From Agrypnia vestita (Eukaryota > Arthropoda > Insecta > Trichoptera > Phryganeidae), in contig JADDOH010011226.1 of the NCBI GenBank assembly GCA_016648135.1, positions 80,219-144,218 of the forward strand: a DNA stretch of 64,000 nt, read 5' to 3'. This document shows, in pieces, positions 22,030 through 31,189 of the stretch (its first letter is position 1; each line of letters starts with the position of its first letter). Both the position numbers and the translations under genes were made by a program. The notes beneath the pieces were generated by a model that worked only from the letters and a program-made list of their open reading frames with translations, did not search any database and had not been told where the DNA came from.

Positions 22030-22265
22030 AATCTTTTGGGGGGTCTTCCACAAGGGCGGCTTCCGTGAGGCTGACTGCGTAGTGCGACATAAGGCAGCCG
22101 TGATGCTGTCCATTCTCTGGACATGTTCTTCACGCGTCTTGCCTGCAACCATCCTCAGTGTCTTGGTCCCGGAAGTACTCAATACTTGTTTAGTCCTAAT
22201 TGTATCTGCCCTTTCTTCAACGCCGTATGTCATTATTGGTCTTACGTACGCTTTATAGATTCTCA
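22030..22265 (-). pseudogene. Non-LTR reverse transcriptase fragment, family S
   Basis: Minus-strand frame with MRIYKAYVRPIMTYGVEERA, RTKQVLS and RMVAGKTREEHVQ, then QRMDSITAA and KPPLWKTPQ in adjoining frames. RPIMTYGVE is the equivalent of RPILTFRIE at 19.9 kb. The C-terminal PGRPPKRW equivalent is decayed. Confidence 0.75.
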
Positions 22266-22338
22266 TATTGCACCCTATAAATAAAAACAAATACAACAAA
22301 ATGTTAGTAAACTTAGTAAAAACCACCACCAGATTTAC

Positions 22339-22380
22339 GGTCTACCGGTTTCGAGACGTACCCGTCTCTTCGTCAGGACC
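22339..22380 (-). ncRNA. Hammerhead-like motif, best-folding copy
   Basis: Minus strand: stem I GGTC, core CTGACGA, one extra A, perfect 6-bp stem II GAGACG/CGTCTC with GGTA loop, GAAA, CCGG, UA, then GACC. GGTC and GACC are exact complements (stem I) and ACCGGT is a perfect palindrome for stem III. All conserved core bases are present; only the extra A departs from the textbook fold. The tiny stem III suggests action as a dimer. Confidence 0.65.
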
Positions 22381-22573
22381 AACACTACACTACTATATTC
22401 ACAACACTATACACCCCAACCATAGTATTGTTAAACTTTCACCAATATTGATCACATGCGTGTTAATCTTGTCAGAGACAAGCATGCACAAGCACAAGTG
22501 CATCAATATTGGTGAAAGTTTAACAATACTATGGTTGGGGTGTATAGCGTTGTGAATATAGTAGTGAAGTGTT

Positions 22574-22615
22574 GATCCTGACAAAGAGACGGGTACGTCT
22601 CGAAACCGGTAGACC
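22574..22615 (+). ncRNA. Hammerhead-like motif, core-mutated twin
   Basis: Inverted partner of the 22339 motif, identical in stem II and stem III, but with core CTGACAA (G8 to A) and stem I GATC in place of GGTC. The G8 change predicts loss of cleavage. Confidence 0.55.
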
Positions 22616-22849
22616 ATAAATCTTGCGTTTGCTGGTAGCGGTTTTTACTAAGTTTACTAACATTCTGTTATAATGTCTAACCATAAAGTTAATGCTTTAA
22701 ATATTAATATTAAAATATTTTAGATGCGCGCTAGTGAGACGGATAACTTTTTTACTGCGTTCTCAACATGGCAGCGCGTCAGAAACTTGGATACATCTGA
22801 AGAAGTGCTGAAACAAGCGTTAACAATTTCACACAGTCCAACAGGACCA

Positions 22850-23170
22850 CATCTCCGTATGAAAATACTGCCACCAGCTCGCGGGGCACGAAACTTTCGT
22901 ATTCTCCGGCCTCCGAGTCGAGAGTTCTCCGAGGAGCAGATCTTGGGCGGGGCGGGCGGGCGGCTGCCGGCAAAAACCCATTAAGTCCGTGCAAGCCGCC
23001 TTGATTAATGTGTGCATTATTCAATTAGCAGCGGCGGCCTTTGTCTCCGGAGCCGCCCTGCCCCCCCCCCTCCCCCCGCGCCGCCCCCGCCCAAGGCGCC
23101 GGGTTTAATTACCTATATCGCTGAGGCGAATGGATTTAAGTAATCTTAAACACATTCCGGACGGGGGACT
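22850..23170. promoter_or_regulatory. Candidate conserved non-coding element / enhancer
   Basis: A GC-rich island with long G- and C-runs (C-rich tract about 23058-23094) surrounds homeodomain-like sites TGATTAATG (23002-23010), CAATTAG (about 23031) and TTTAATTA (about 23104). There is no repeat copy in the window and no plausible protein in any frame. I infer a cis-regulatory or CpG-rich element; the evidence is compositional only. Confidence 0.35.
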
Positions 23171-23319
23171 TTTAAAATTTATCACCAGAGACAGGAAATG
23201 AAAATAAGTTAAAGACTCACGGAGATTGAATGAATCAAGGAATTCAAGGTCACGTAATGATAATGAGGAACAATTATTAAAAAATATATTATATATATAT
23301 TATATATATATATGTTTAT

Positions 23320-23640
23320 AATGAAGGTTTTCACGGGTGTTAAAAATGTTAGTATTGATTTCTTTGGGGGTAACCCGCGTCAAAATCTGGTTCTCAGAAG
23401 GACCATTCGTCAACCGACGTTTCGCCTGAATCACAACAGGCATCTTCAGGTTGCTTGTTAATAAATTTCCATCACGAGGGGCAGTGCGAACACGTCTGTT
23501 CGTATCGGAAGCTTATTACCAAGTGAGGTCTGGTAAGTTAAGGTCTAAATTTGGGTACTGTGGTCATTATTGGCCTTAATGATTTTCGGGAATTTCGTAT
23601 TAAATAATGGGTGTTCCCGGCCGTTGCTGGCCTTAATGGC
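23320..23640. mobile_element. PLE terminus related to the 40.4 kb foldback
   Basis: Begins with GAAGGTTTTCACGGGTG and GGGGGTAACCCGCGTCAAAA, then a minus-strand hammerhead-like motif. The same order (GGGGTAACCCGC, GTCAGGACCA, motif) is found at 40455-40535. It is preceded by a (TA)n run at 23281-23312. Confidence 0.6.
23411..23453 (-). ncRNA. Hammerhead-like motif
   Basis: Minus strand: CAAC, CTGAAGA, extra T, perfect 5-bp stem II GCCTG/CAGGC, GAAAC, GTC, then GGTTG. CAAC pairs with GTTG only if one G is left unpaired. Core residues are intact (N7 = A). Confidence 0.5.
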
Positions 23641-23689
23641 GTTTGTTTGGCAGCAACGGCGTGCTTATTTACGAAATAAAAAAACACGT

Positions 23690-23945
23690 AGTGGCTCAGG
23701 TAGGCGCGTGCAGTAGGAAAATTGAAGCATGACTTTTTTGTAAACGTAGGTATACTTTAGAAAAAAATAGAAATCAAAAATTTTGCTACAGATTTTTATG
23801 ATATACCAAAATATGAATGCTATGATAACAATTATGATAGGAATGTTACGAAATATAGGTATGTTGTATTTCAATTTTTTTTTCAAATAATTGGTTACAT
23901 AAAAGTCATGCTGCGATGTTCCCACTGCACCCCCCTGGGCTCAGG
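23690..23945. mobile_element. Foldback MITE
   Basis: GGCTCAGGTAGGCGCGTGCA and AAGCATGACTTTT on the left are mirrored on the right by AAAAGTCATGCTGCG and CACTGCACCCCCCTGGGCTC. The AT-rich core carries an incidental open frame. Confidence 0.6.
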
Positions 23946-24179
23946 CAACACGCAAGGGTCGTCCCACCAAATAACACGGTATTAACATTTTTATATTATT
24001 ACGTATATTTAGTTAAGATTTAAGCGAATAAAATCAATTTAAAGAGTCTCGTGATTTTTCACGGGTATTGGTACGGGTAGTATAATTATAAAAATCTGTA
24101 ATAAATATAAATAAATAATAAATTAAACGTGTGGTGTAGGAGTGCACGTGAGCAGATGCGCTAACAGTATGTAACTATA

Positions 24180-24340
24180 GTGTAACAGAGCTAGTCTACG
24201 GTTACAGCTAGTTTACAGGTTTCTACCTAAATTGTGAGTCGAAAATGTTCGAGCAACAATGTCCTAATATCAACAGTTATGGAGATAGGCTTGAAATTTT
24301 TTTTTGAATATTTCTGACTTACTTTCTGTAAAACGTTGGA
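24180..24340 (+). mobile_element. Foldback family C, single arm
   Basis: Shares GTAACAGAGCTAGTCTAC, ATTGTGAGTCGAAAATGTTC and CAACAATGTCCTAATATC with the arms at 821 and 5300. Confidence 0.6.
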
Positions 24341-24840
24341 CTGTACCTATTCTTCGATATATCTTGACGGAGCACTCGTGGTCGCTGAAGCCAATTACAC
24401 CACAGCCAATACTGCTCAGCGCCACCTGTAGCACTTCTGATGGATTCCTGAAATGTCGGTTGCAGACCTCACCAGCCACTTGGTGATTTTCGCGCATTGG
24501 CCTACATGATCACAGGTGATGCTTTTCCTCTAGAGAAAATATATTCTCATTTGCATTGCAAAATAATATATAGGTACCAACCTAATAAACAGAACAAAAT
24601 GCACTTTGAATTTTAAATAATTAGTTAAAATGTTGCACCACGAATAAACTGCTAAATCGATGCGTTTTAAATTTTGGTACCTGCCTACTCATAATTTGTT
24701 CATAAATATACCTACCTGTTTACTAATCCAAGGCATATATATACCTGTATAAATTAAATTTTGAAATAAAAAATTGCTCATGAACTTGAAATCCCTCACT
24801 ACCAGTATAACTTTTCCTGTAATCTCCACATTAATAACAC

Positions 24841-25040
24841 GGCCCTCGTAGCCCAAAAGGTATGGCACTAGCATCTCACACCGAGGGTTCCGGGTTCGAT
24901 TTCCGGTTTCACAATAAATTTCGAGGTCACAATAAATCTAAGTGATTTACTCAAGCCTGGGTGTCTTGTGATGTAGTTCGCTTCTGTAATTGGGCCTCTT
25001 GGCCCGTTGAAGCGTAAAAATAATAATAATAATAAAAAAT
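24841..25040 (+). repeat. tRNA-derived SINE, near full-length
   Basis: The head GGCCCTCGTAGCCCAA and B box GGTTCGATTTCCGG are followed by a body (AAGTGATTTACTCAAGCCTG, GTAATTGGGCCTCTTGGCCC) and an (AAT)n tail at about 25017-25037. The same head occurs at 38753 and 56646. Pol III promoter boxes are present. About 195 bp, the usual SINE size. Confidence 0.85.
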
Positions 25041-25670
25041 TATAATTGTTGAAGTTTTTGATAGGGTCATCCTTCCTTATTTGGTTTTTCTTCCAAATTG
25101 CATTATGTTTCTGCTGCCATCAAAACTTACCTCATTCATATATTTTTTTAAGCATCTTCTCCTCGTTCATCCTCGTTCTAGATGACCAAACCTACACTTA
25201 CTACGGTATAGCCAGTATTGCATTCACTTTTAATTTCTTCATACTTCATAATCGCATTTCTTACATTCAAGTAATCGCATTTCTTCCATGTTTTTTCATC
25301 CTCTCATTCTTTTACCAATTCTATACATTAGAGTTGGCACCAGAATCCATAATCAACTGCTAATTTTGCCACGTTAATATATATTATACATTAAGAATGG
25401 GGTTAGTTATTTTTTTCCAAACTGGATCGCTGTACCTATATAATAGTGTAGAGAGCGCAATGAAAGGGTTGAACTCCTAATGTCAAGGTTGGAAGATATG
25501 AATGTATTAGCATTCAAGATCCTTAATAAATTTTTTGTCACTAGTTAACTAGTCAAAAATTAGGTACTTCTACATTTTTACAGAATTTCAGTTTCACATT
25601 AGTAAGTATGTAATTTGAATATTCTAATAGTGTATAAATTAAAACGCATAGGTAGGTACCATACTCACTT
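25041..25670. other. AT-rich sequence with an unassigned open frame
   Basis: A 105-residue plus-strand frame at 25046-25363 is hydrophobic and Phe/Ile-rich as expected for translated AT-rich DNA. The opposite strand may hold an eroded LINE fragment. I assign no function. Confidence 0.3.
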
Positions 25671-25770
25671 CTATAAAGATTTTTATATATATATCATATT
25701 ATATATATAGATATATAATATATATATATATAGTCTATATATAGATATAAATTATTTTAAAACCCTATTT
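25671..25770. repeat. (AT)n microsatellite with self-complementary structure
   Basis: Runs of TATATA with interspersed AGATA and CTATATATAG are highly self-complementary. Confidence 0.8.
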
Positions 25771-25979
25771 TTTTTTTTAAAATTGAAACCCTCGAACGCG
25801 GGTCGGCCACCTAGGCATATCTCCTTTACGCCCTATTTTGTCTTGTGGACAATATTCTTAATAATAAAATAATATTATAATAATGATGTAATAAAGATTC
25901 ATTCTAATAATTGTCCAAATAAAGATAATAATAATACCTATGTAAAAACAACTGTTCAGTATTAACTTCAAAAAATTGT

Positions 25980-26700
25980 ATTAAATATTTAGGGATAATA
26001 GTTGATTCTAATATTAAATGAAAAATACAAATCGATAAAACTGTAGAAAGAATAAGAAAACTCTTATATATATTTATTAAAATAAGAAATATTTTAGGAA
26101 TTAAATTTTTAAAAACACTATATTACGCTTTAGTCCAGTCACTTTTACAATATGGTATTATCTCATGGGGTGGTGCATTCAAAACTACATTGAAATCTTT
26201 AGAAGTTGCCCAAAAATTAATTTTAAAGATCGTTCTTAAAAAACCCAATGATTATCCGACTACAGAGATTTTCAATAAATTACAAGTCCCCACACTACAA
26301 ACTATCTACAAATAAAATTGCATTTTACAACTTTATAAAAATTTTCAAAATAATAACGAACTGACCCAACTAGTATCAAGTAGCAGAAATATAAATCTTG
26401 GTAAATTGCATATCCCTGTAGTATCTACCACAACTGCCCAGCATCATTCTACATTTTGAAGAGTGACATATATATAGTGAAATAAATAAATATTGAAGAG
26501 TGAAATTCAAAGAATTACCTGTTAAAATGAGAATTGAAAAAAACAATGAGGCTTTAAAAAAATATTTTAAAAAACCCTCAAAATTAACTAAATTTTTATT
26601 TTATATTAAGTTATCTACTTACATATTACTTAATTGTATAAACTATTTATCATATAATTCTTTAGAATATTTCTTTAATAATATGTAGAATGTTTTAAAT
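25980..26700 (+). pseudogene. Non-LTR reverse transcriptase fragment (family T)
   Basis: Frames give VERIRKLLYIFIKIRNILG, LYYALVQSLLQYGIISWGGA, SLEVAQKLILKIVLKKP and FNKLQVPTLQ. The LxYGIIxWGG motif followed by an IQ/AQK-helix marks the region just after the RT thumb in Jockey/CR1-like LINEs. A homologous minus-strand fragment is at 52750-53256. A 3' tract with AT-rich coding follows to about 26690. Stops at about 26020 and 26314 show decay. Confidence 0.8.
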
Positions 26701-26929
26701 TTAATATTATTATACTGTACACTGTTATTCTTTGCTTAAAATTTTATTAACTATATTTCTCTCTTTACTATATTAATTTTTTAATTATTTGCTTATTGTT
26801 AGTTTTTCTTTTTTAATTTATTGTCCCACATAAATGCATTAATTATGTCGCATATTTAGTAACTTTTTTTCTCTTATATACATTTATGTACTATATATAT
26901 ATGGTAGTCTAACATGGGTGTAATTAGTA

Positions 26930-27090
26930 ATCATTACATTATATAAAGAGATCACTTAAGCCAGCCGTATGATCGTAAGCCCTATAAACACCCAAAAAAG
27001 ACTTTCATATCTAAGTCCATACCCAAATAAATACCTACATCATACCCAAATAAAAAATAACTTCGTCTCTATGATACATCCATAATATAT
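26930..27090 (+). mobile_element. MITE family A, right half
   Basis: Contains GATCACTTAAGCCAGCCG, CGTAAGCCCTATAAACACCC, AAAAGACTTTCATATC and CTTCGTCTCTATGATACATC. The end includes a small duplication of ATACCCAAATAAA. Confidence 0.65.
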
Positions 27091-27269
27091 CTTGATTAAT
27101 AGTTACTCCTCTGCGGAGAAAATCAATTAATTGTGTTCTCGGAATATACCTACATATAAAATTGTTGTTTTAAATTAACTATTTTTATAATGAATAGATT
27201 TTTTTGTATACAGATAGGTATAAAGGGAAAGACATATCTATAAATAATTTCATCTATTCTACGTATGCC

Positions 27270-27700
27270 CGCCTGAACATTGGTCCCAAATAAAACGTTT
27301 GAAACCGGTCGAAACAGAATCCTAGCGTCGTCCGCCGTAAAAGTTCCCACGAGAGCCGCGGCGAAAAAACAAAACAAACTCGACATAAATCAACCGTCTC
27401 CCCTTTGTCTTAGCGCTCTATCAACCAATAAAAACAAAGGAACCCGGTATATGGGCCAATAACGCGCGAGGGAATCCGGCCGCCCGATTGGTCCGCCGCG
27501 GCCCCCTCCCGCTGAAACAAAAGGGATCTAACAAGATAAGTTTGCCCTGTGAACCGAGACGATAGCTTGTGAAGCCGGCCCGCCGGGGATGGATGGCGAC
27601 GTGCCCGGAATGGAGGATGCTGCGAGGAATGATTTTGATTTAATTCCGTACGTGAGATGATTCGACGAGCGTCTCAGATACGCGTCGCCAAATAAGGCGC
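27270..27700. promoter_or_regulatory. Candidate conserved non-coding element / enhancer
   Basis: A GC- and CpG-rich block (for example CGGCCCGCCGGGGATGGATG near 27575) amid AT-rich repeats, with no repeat copy in the window. It contains CATAAATCA (27384-27392; TGATTTATG on the minus strand, a PBC-Hox-type site), ACAAGATAAG (GATA-type, about 27530) and two CCAAT boxes. No convincing coding frame. Its role is inferred from composition and motif content only. Confidence 0.35.
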
Positions 27701-27899
27701 GAGCGTATTATCGAGCCGAGAGAAAAAACTAAGATTTAATTCAACGGGTACCGGACCTACGTACAAGTATTTATTCAATTTATATTTTACAGGGCGTTTG
27801 CAATTTGAAGACAGAGGCGTACAGAGAAAATATGTGATTACTACGACGTTTTTGAAAGTGTAATTAATACTCTTGTTTCGGGATGAGAAAGCTCCAAGT

Positions 27900-28090
27900 A
27901 AAGACTTTGTTTTCGTAAGTATTTATTCGGTGACAATAACGGTTTAGACAAACGTTTGTGCAGTAAGATGCGGTCTGAATAACAATGGTAGTAAAGGAGA
28001 GAGCGACTCGACATTCACGCGCCCTTTTATACATTCTCTCTCTCTGTCATGCAGTCTCTTTCTGGCGTCGCGACATACGTCCCTCAGATC
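27900..28090 (-). mobile_element. Possible LTR remnant
   Basis: On the minus strand the order CTCTCTC, GTATAAAAGGGCGCG resembles the TATA region of an LTR, like that at 62045 (TTGTATAAAAGGGCGAGCG). The boundaries are not visible. Confidence 0.3.
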
Positions 28091-28094
28091 TATT

Positions 28095-28472
28095 ACAGAA
28101 AGGAAAATTTTGAGGCGTATCTTCGGACCGGTTCTAGAAAATGGACTTTGGCGCAGACGTAACAACAATGAAATCTATACTCTATTTAAGGAGCCAAACG
28201 TCACAAAATTTATAAAACTGGGAAGACTTCGGTGGCTGGGTCATGTGGAGAGAATGTCCGAGCATCAAGCACCAAAGTCCAAGGCCAACAGGGCGAAGGA
28301 GCTTAGGAAGGCCGAAACTAAGATGGAGTGACAACGTCCTCGAAGATATCTCTGCCTTAGACCTTCGAAACTGGAGAGAGCTGGCACTAGACCGAGATGA
28401 GTGGAGGAAAATTATTGAGGAGGCCAAGACCCACCAAGGGTTGTAGTGCCAAGAATGATGATGATGATGATG
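28095..28472 (+). pseudogene. Non-LTR reverse transcriptase C-terminal fragment, family R
   Basis: Frames encode RRIFGPVLENGLWRRRNNNE, LYTLFKEPNVTKFIKLGRLR (Y to I change here), WLGHVERMSEHQAPKS and, after a +1 shift near 28280, RRSLGRPKLRWSDNVLEDIS and NWRELALDRDEWRKIIEEA. The (GAT)n 3' tail is at 28456-28470. GRPKLRW is the usual C-terminal landmark. The lost bases between KSK and RPTGRR explain the frameshift when compared with the copy at 47625. Confidence 0.85.
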
Positions 28473-29580
28473 AACTGGCTTGATACCTGTAACCCATCAA
28501 AAATGATGTCTTTTTTTATTACCCCGCTTATATTAGTTTCACTAGTTTGTCTGTGTGGACGGAATCTTACAATCGATATTTCACCCGCTTCCCAATGTCC
28601 AGTCGAGCTGAAATTTTGCACAAAACGTAGGTACTTTGATTAATTAATCAATTTATCCATCACAATTAATTTATCTAAATTTTATATGAGAAATTGGTTA
28701 ACCTTCATATATTTGCGCCCAACGTCATCACACATATAGGTACCTACTCGCGCATGGTATCTTAGACCATTTCATTTTTGAGAAAATGGGGAATAATTGA
28801 TTTGTCGGTCTGAGAGACCGTTGCGCGAGTATACGAAGGTTAACGAGCTCACCAAAAGATGACGCTAGCGCTTCCTACCGAAGTGATGTTGTACGCTGGG
28901 TAATGTTATTCCAACTAAAAATAGATATTCTATCTTTCGAACGCGAGTTATAAGATATCAAAGTCACAAAAGCAATAAGAAAATACTAGAAATTAAGCAA
29001 TCGACTAAGAAGAAAAAAAACTGATTGACATGGTAGTTACTTTGGTATAAATAAATTAAAGGAATATATAGAAAGGTATAAAAAAAATAATGAGAATTGA
29101 ATAAATCTCACAGAAATGAAGCTATTTAGGTATATATATGGGAAAACTTATAGAATCTGCAGAAATCCAAAAAAAACCATTCGAATAGGTAAACACTATT
29201 AAATAAAATCACATTCCCATATTCTTCTCCATTATTTTCTGTATTCCCGTTAATGACTAAAATAATCCCTTCCTCTTCTATGCCCCGACCTATACAAGAA
29301 TAGGTTGACAATATGATGTATTTTGATGATGAGAGGGACTTCCCCCGTCGAAACGGTGATAGTGATTGTTTATATAACTCGACGTGTGTGCAATATAAAC
29401 TATAATTTATTTAAAAAATATATATAAAATGAATTAAGAATTAACATACCGCAGGAATTATTACATAATTTTATTTTTTTAAATTTAATTTTATAACGTG
29501 CTAGGTACCCGCTTGTTCTAAATAAATATCAGCCTAAAACGATGCTGAAATATTCCTAGGCTAGAGTTTAATATTGAAAT
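28473..29580. other. Unassigned sequence with a weak hammerhead-like candidate
   Basis: Mostly AT-rich with no coding frame. At 29326-29372 TTGATGATGAGAGGGACTTC is followed by CCCCCGTCGAAAC, a possible eroded motif. The block at 28700-28830 has small inverted repeats around TACTCGCGCA and GCGCGAGTA. Confidence 0.3.
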
Positions 29581-29623
29581 AAAACACAAATTACTTTGTT
29601 TTCACCACTATATTAGATTAAAA

Positions 29624-29664
29624 AATCTACATGTTTCGAGAACAATGTTCTCTTCATCAGGATT
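29624..29664 (-). ncRNA. Hammerhead-like motif, left arm
   Basis: Minus strand: AATC (stem I), CTGATGA, extra A, perfect 6-bp stem II GAGAAC/GTTCTC with ATT loop, GAAA, CATG, UA, then GATT. AATC pairs exactly with GATT; ACATGT is a palindromic stem III. The core is intact. Confidence 0.65.
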
Positions 29665-29678
29665 ATTGTGTACACAAT

Positions 29679-29719
29679 AATCCTGATGAAGAGAACATTG
29701 TTCTCGAAACATGTAGATT
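29679..29719 (+). ncRNA. Hammerhead-like motif, right arm
   Basis: Exact inverted twin of the 29624 motif with the same core, stems and UA site. Confidence 0.65.
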
Positions 29720-30022
29720 TTTTAATCTAATATAGTGGTGAAAACAAAATAATTTGTGTTTTATTTTAATAATAATGTCACCACAAAGTTCAAGCCTTCA
29801 TACAGAAGAAGAAAAAATATTCTTCGAACAGTTTAATATTGAATTAAATAGCGGTATCATTACTAGCGGAATCGGGCGCAGCCGCATAAATATTCACCGT
29901 TTAATAAACGTGACTCTCAGCGCGCTCTCATAGTCAGAACTCTCGAGCTACAGGGTGATTCGGAGATTTCACCATTTACGAAAGAAAAAAAAACAGACAA
30001 CCTATTGGTCAATTAATGTATA

Positions 30023-30160
30023 TTATAGATATCTCACAGAGACGAAACTGTATTTCTTATGGGAACGTAGGTATAGAAGTCATTCGGGTGTACATAGGAC
30101 TTATGACCTATCTTATGGTTGGCTTAAGTGATTTCAAACCTTTCTAGGTTATCCCATGAG
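30023..30160 (+). mobile_element. MITE family A, left half
   Basis: ATTATAGATATCTCACAGAG, ACGTAGGTATAGAAGTC, AGGACTTATGACCTATC and GGTTGGCTTAAGTGAT follow the order of the 20661 copy. Confidence 0.65.
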
Positions 30161-30289
30161 TCATTTTTCTTACGGTTTTGTAGGCCGTATCCACTTTGAT
30201 AATATTTGCTATTTGAGGACTGACTCTAATATTAATTCTGTAAGATATTTTAGTACAGAAATGGTTTTATTTTCGAGCGTAATAGTTTT

Positions 30290-30485
30290 TCCACAATTAC
30301 TCCTCATCCTTCCTTCCTGGGTTTCAATACGTGGGATTGGTTTGCAGCAAAGCACATCTCCTTCGCCATTCTGCTCGGTCTCCGCTGATCCTCATCAGCT
30401 CTGTGTAGGAGGCACAATTCATATATTGACACACTTGCTCAAAGAGCTCAAGATGTTCACGGCGAGGGCGCCCTCTTTATGACTA
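30290..30485. other. Probable LINE-derived sequence
   Basis: A GC-richer stretch with GGTTTGCAGCAAAGCACATC and TCTGCTCGGTCTCCGC looks like eroded retroelement coding sequence, but I cannot assign a frame with confidence. Confidence 0.25.
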
Positions 30486-30500
30486 CCCTAAAAACGAATC

Positions 30501-30716
30501 TCACATTACCAGCTTGGATTTGTCATTATTTGTCTCTCTCGGCTTGAATTCATGCCTGTTGTCGTATACCATCATCAATTCTAAAGCCTCCGAGGGGTAC
30601 TCAGAGGTCAAGAAGGATCGATGCCTTAACTCCCAGGAGGTACCAGTTATTACATATCCATGATGCGATGTTTTTTTGGTATCAAAGCTTAGGTATTCTG
30701 TACAGAATATCATCAT
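30501..30716 (-). CDS. Unidentified open frame; possible exon or transposon fragment
   Basis: The minus-strand frame contains HHGYVITGTSWELRHRSFLT and MMVYDNRHEFKPRETNND, with balanced composition unlike the Ile/Lys/Phe-rich noise frames of the region. Upstream on the minus strand, TTCTGTACAG could be a splice acceptor, and CTGGTAATG near the end could hold a donor. No family is recognised and no linked exon is visible. It may be a true exon, a retroelement scrap or chance. Confidence 0.25.
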   Translation of the reverse strand: MMIFCTEYLSFDTKKTSHHGYVITGTSWELRHRSFLTSEYPSEALELMMVYDNRHEFKPRETNNDKSKLVM

Positions 30717-31149
30717 TTGAGTTTGTTGTGGTAGTTATAATACTCGTAGCTTACAAATTTTTATTTCAAATCAATCTGTCAACTGCTGCAAGAGAAATAG
30801 TTTTCTTTTTGAAAAACTGTGATGAGCTTGATGATTTGAAGGAAATTATTCCATTACGAATCGGATGATGTATCCATCGCTGCTCCAAAGAGGAGTTCGG
30901 ATAAAATTATTTTATTGCAATATTGGCTTACCAGCTTGATATTGGAGATGTTAAAAGAATTTTCTAAAATAAAAGCACAGAAGATACCATTGTTTTAAAA
31001 GTAAGAACCCAAAACACAATGAAAGTTAGGAAAGAGAAATTTAAAAACGAAATAAAATATCATGAACCGTGCTTCATTAGTTAAATAATGTTGCATGTTT
31101 TATTAATTTAAAAAAAATGTTTTTTTATACATAATACATTAATATTTTT

Positions 31150-31189
31150 ATACATAACCACAACAACGCTTGTTGTTGTGGTTATGTAT
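31150..31189. other. Perfect 18-bp stem, 4-nt loop hairpin
   Basis: ATACATAACCACAACAAC (31150-31167), GCTT, then GTTGTTGTGGTTATGTAT (31172-31189): exact reverse complements. It may be the core of a tiny foldback element or a transcribed hairpin. It is short for a microRNA precursor. Confidence 0.6.

Larger units (their letters stand above)
22290..22660. mobile_element. PLE-type palindrome, family 22k, both arms with hammerhead-like motifs
   Basis: Inverted arms of about 150 bp: GTAAACTTAGTAAAAACC, ACACTACACTACTATATTCA and CAATATTGATCAC on the left return inverted on the right. Each arm has a hammerhead-like motif. It is followed by GTTATAATGTCTAACCATAA, which resembles the AATAATGTCACCAC terminus at 29.78 kb. 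Related single arms lie at 46540-46870 and 54720-54850. Confidence 0.7.
29585..29830. mobile_element. PLE-type palindrome, family 29k, two intact hammerhead-like arms
   Basis: A near-perfect palindrome centred at about 29671: AAACACAAATTACTTTGTTT, TCACCACTATATTAGATTAA and the motif, then all of these inverted. It is followed by TTTAATAATAATGTCACCAC and AAAGTTCAAGCCTTCATACA, the same 3' terminus seen at 11310, 39770 and 41950. The few differences between arms indicate a young or gene-converted copy. Confidence 0.8.

Noticed and set aside
22724..23024. Protein-coding genes in the GC-rich block on both strands
   Set aside because: Three mutually overlapping frames exist only because stop codons are rare in GC-rich DNA; none has a domain signature.
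25046..25363. Membrane protein of 105 residues
   Set aside because: Hydrophobic Phe/Ile composition follows from AT-rich DNA; no promoter, homologue or splice context.
29326..29372. Hammerhead motif
   Set aside because: TTGATGA in place of CTGATGA and only a partial GGG/CCC stem; insufficient support.
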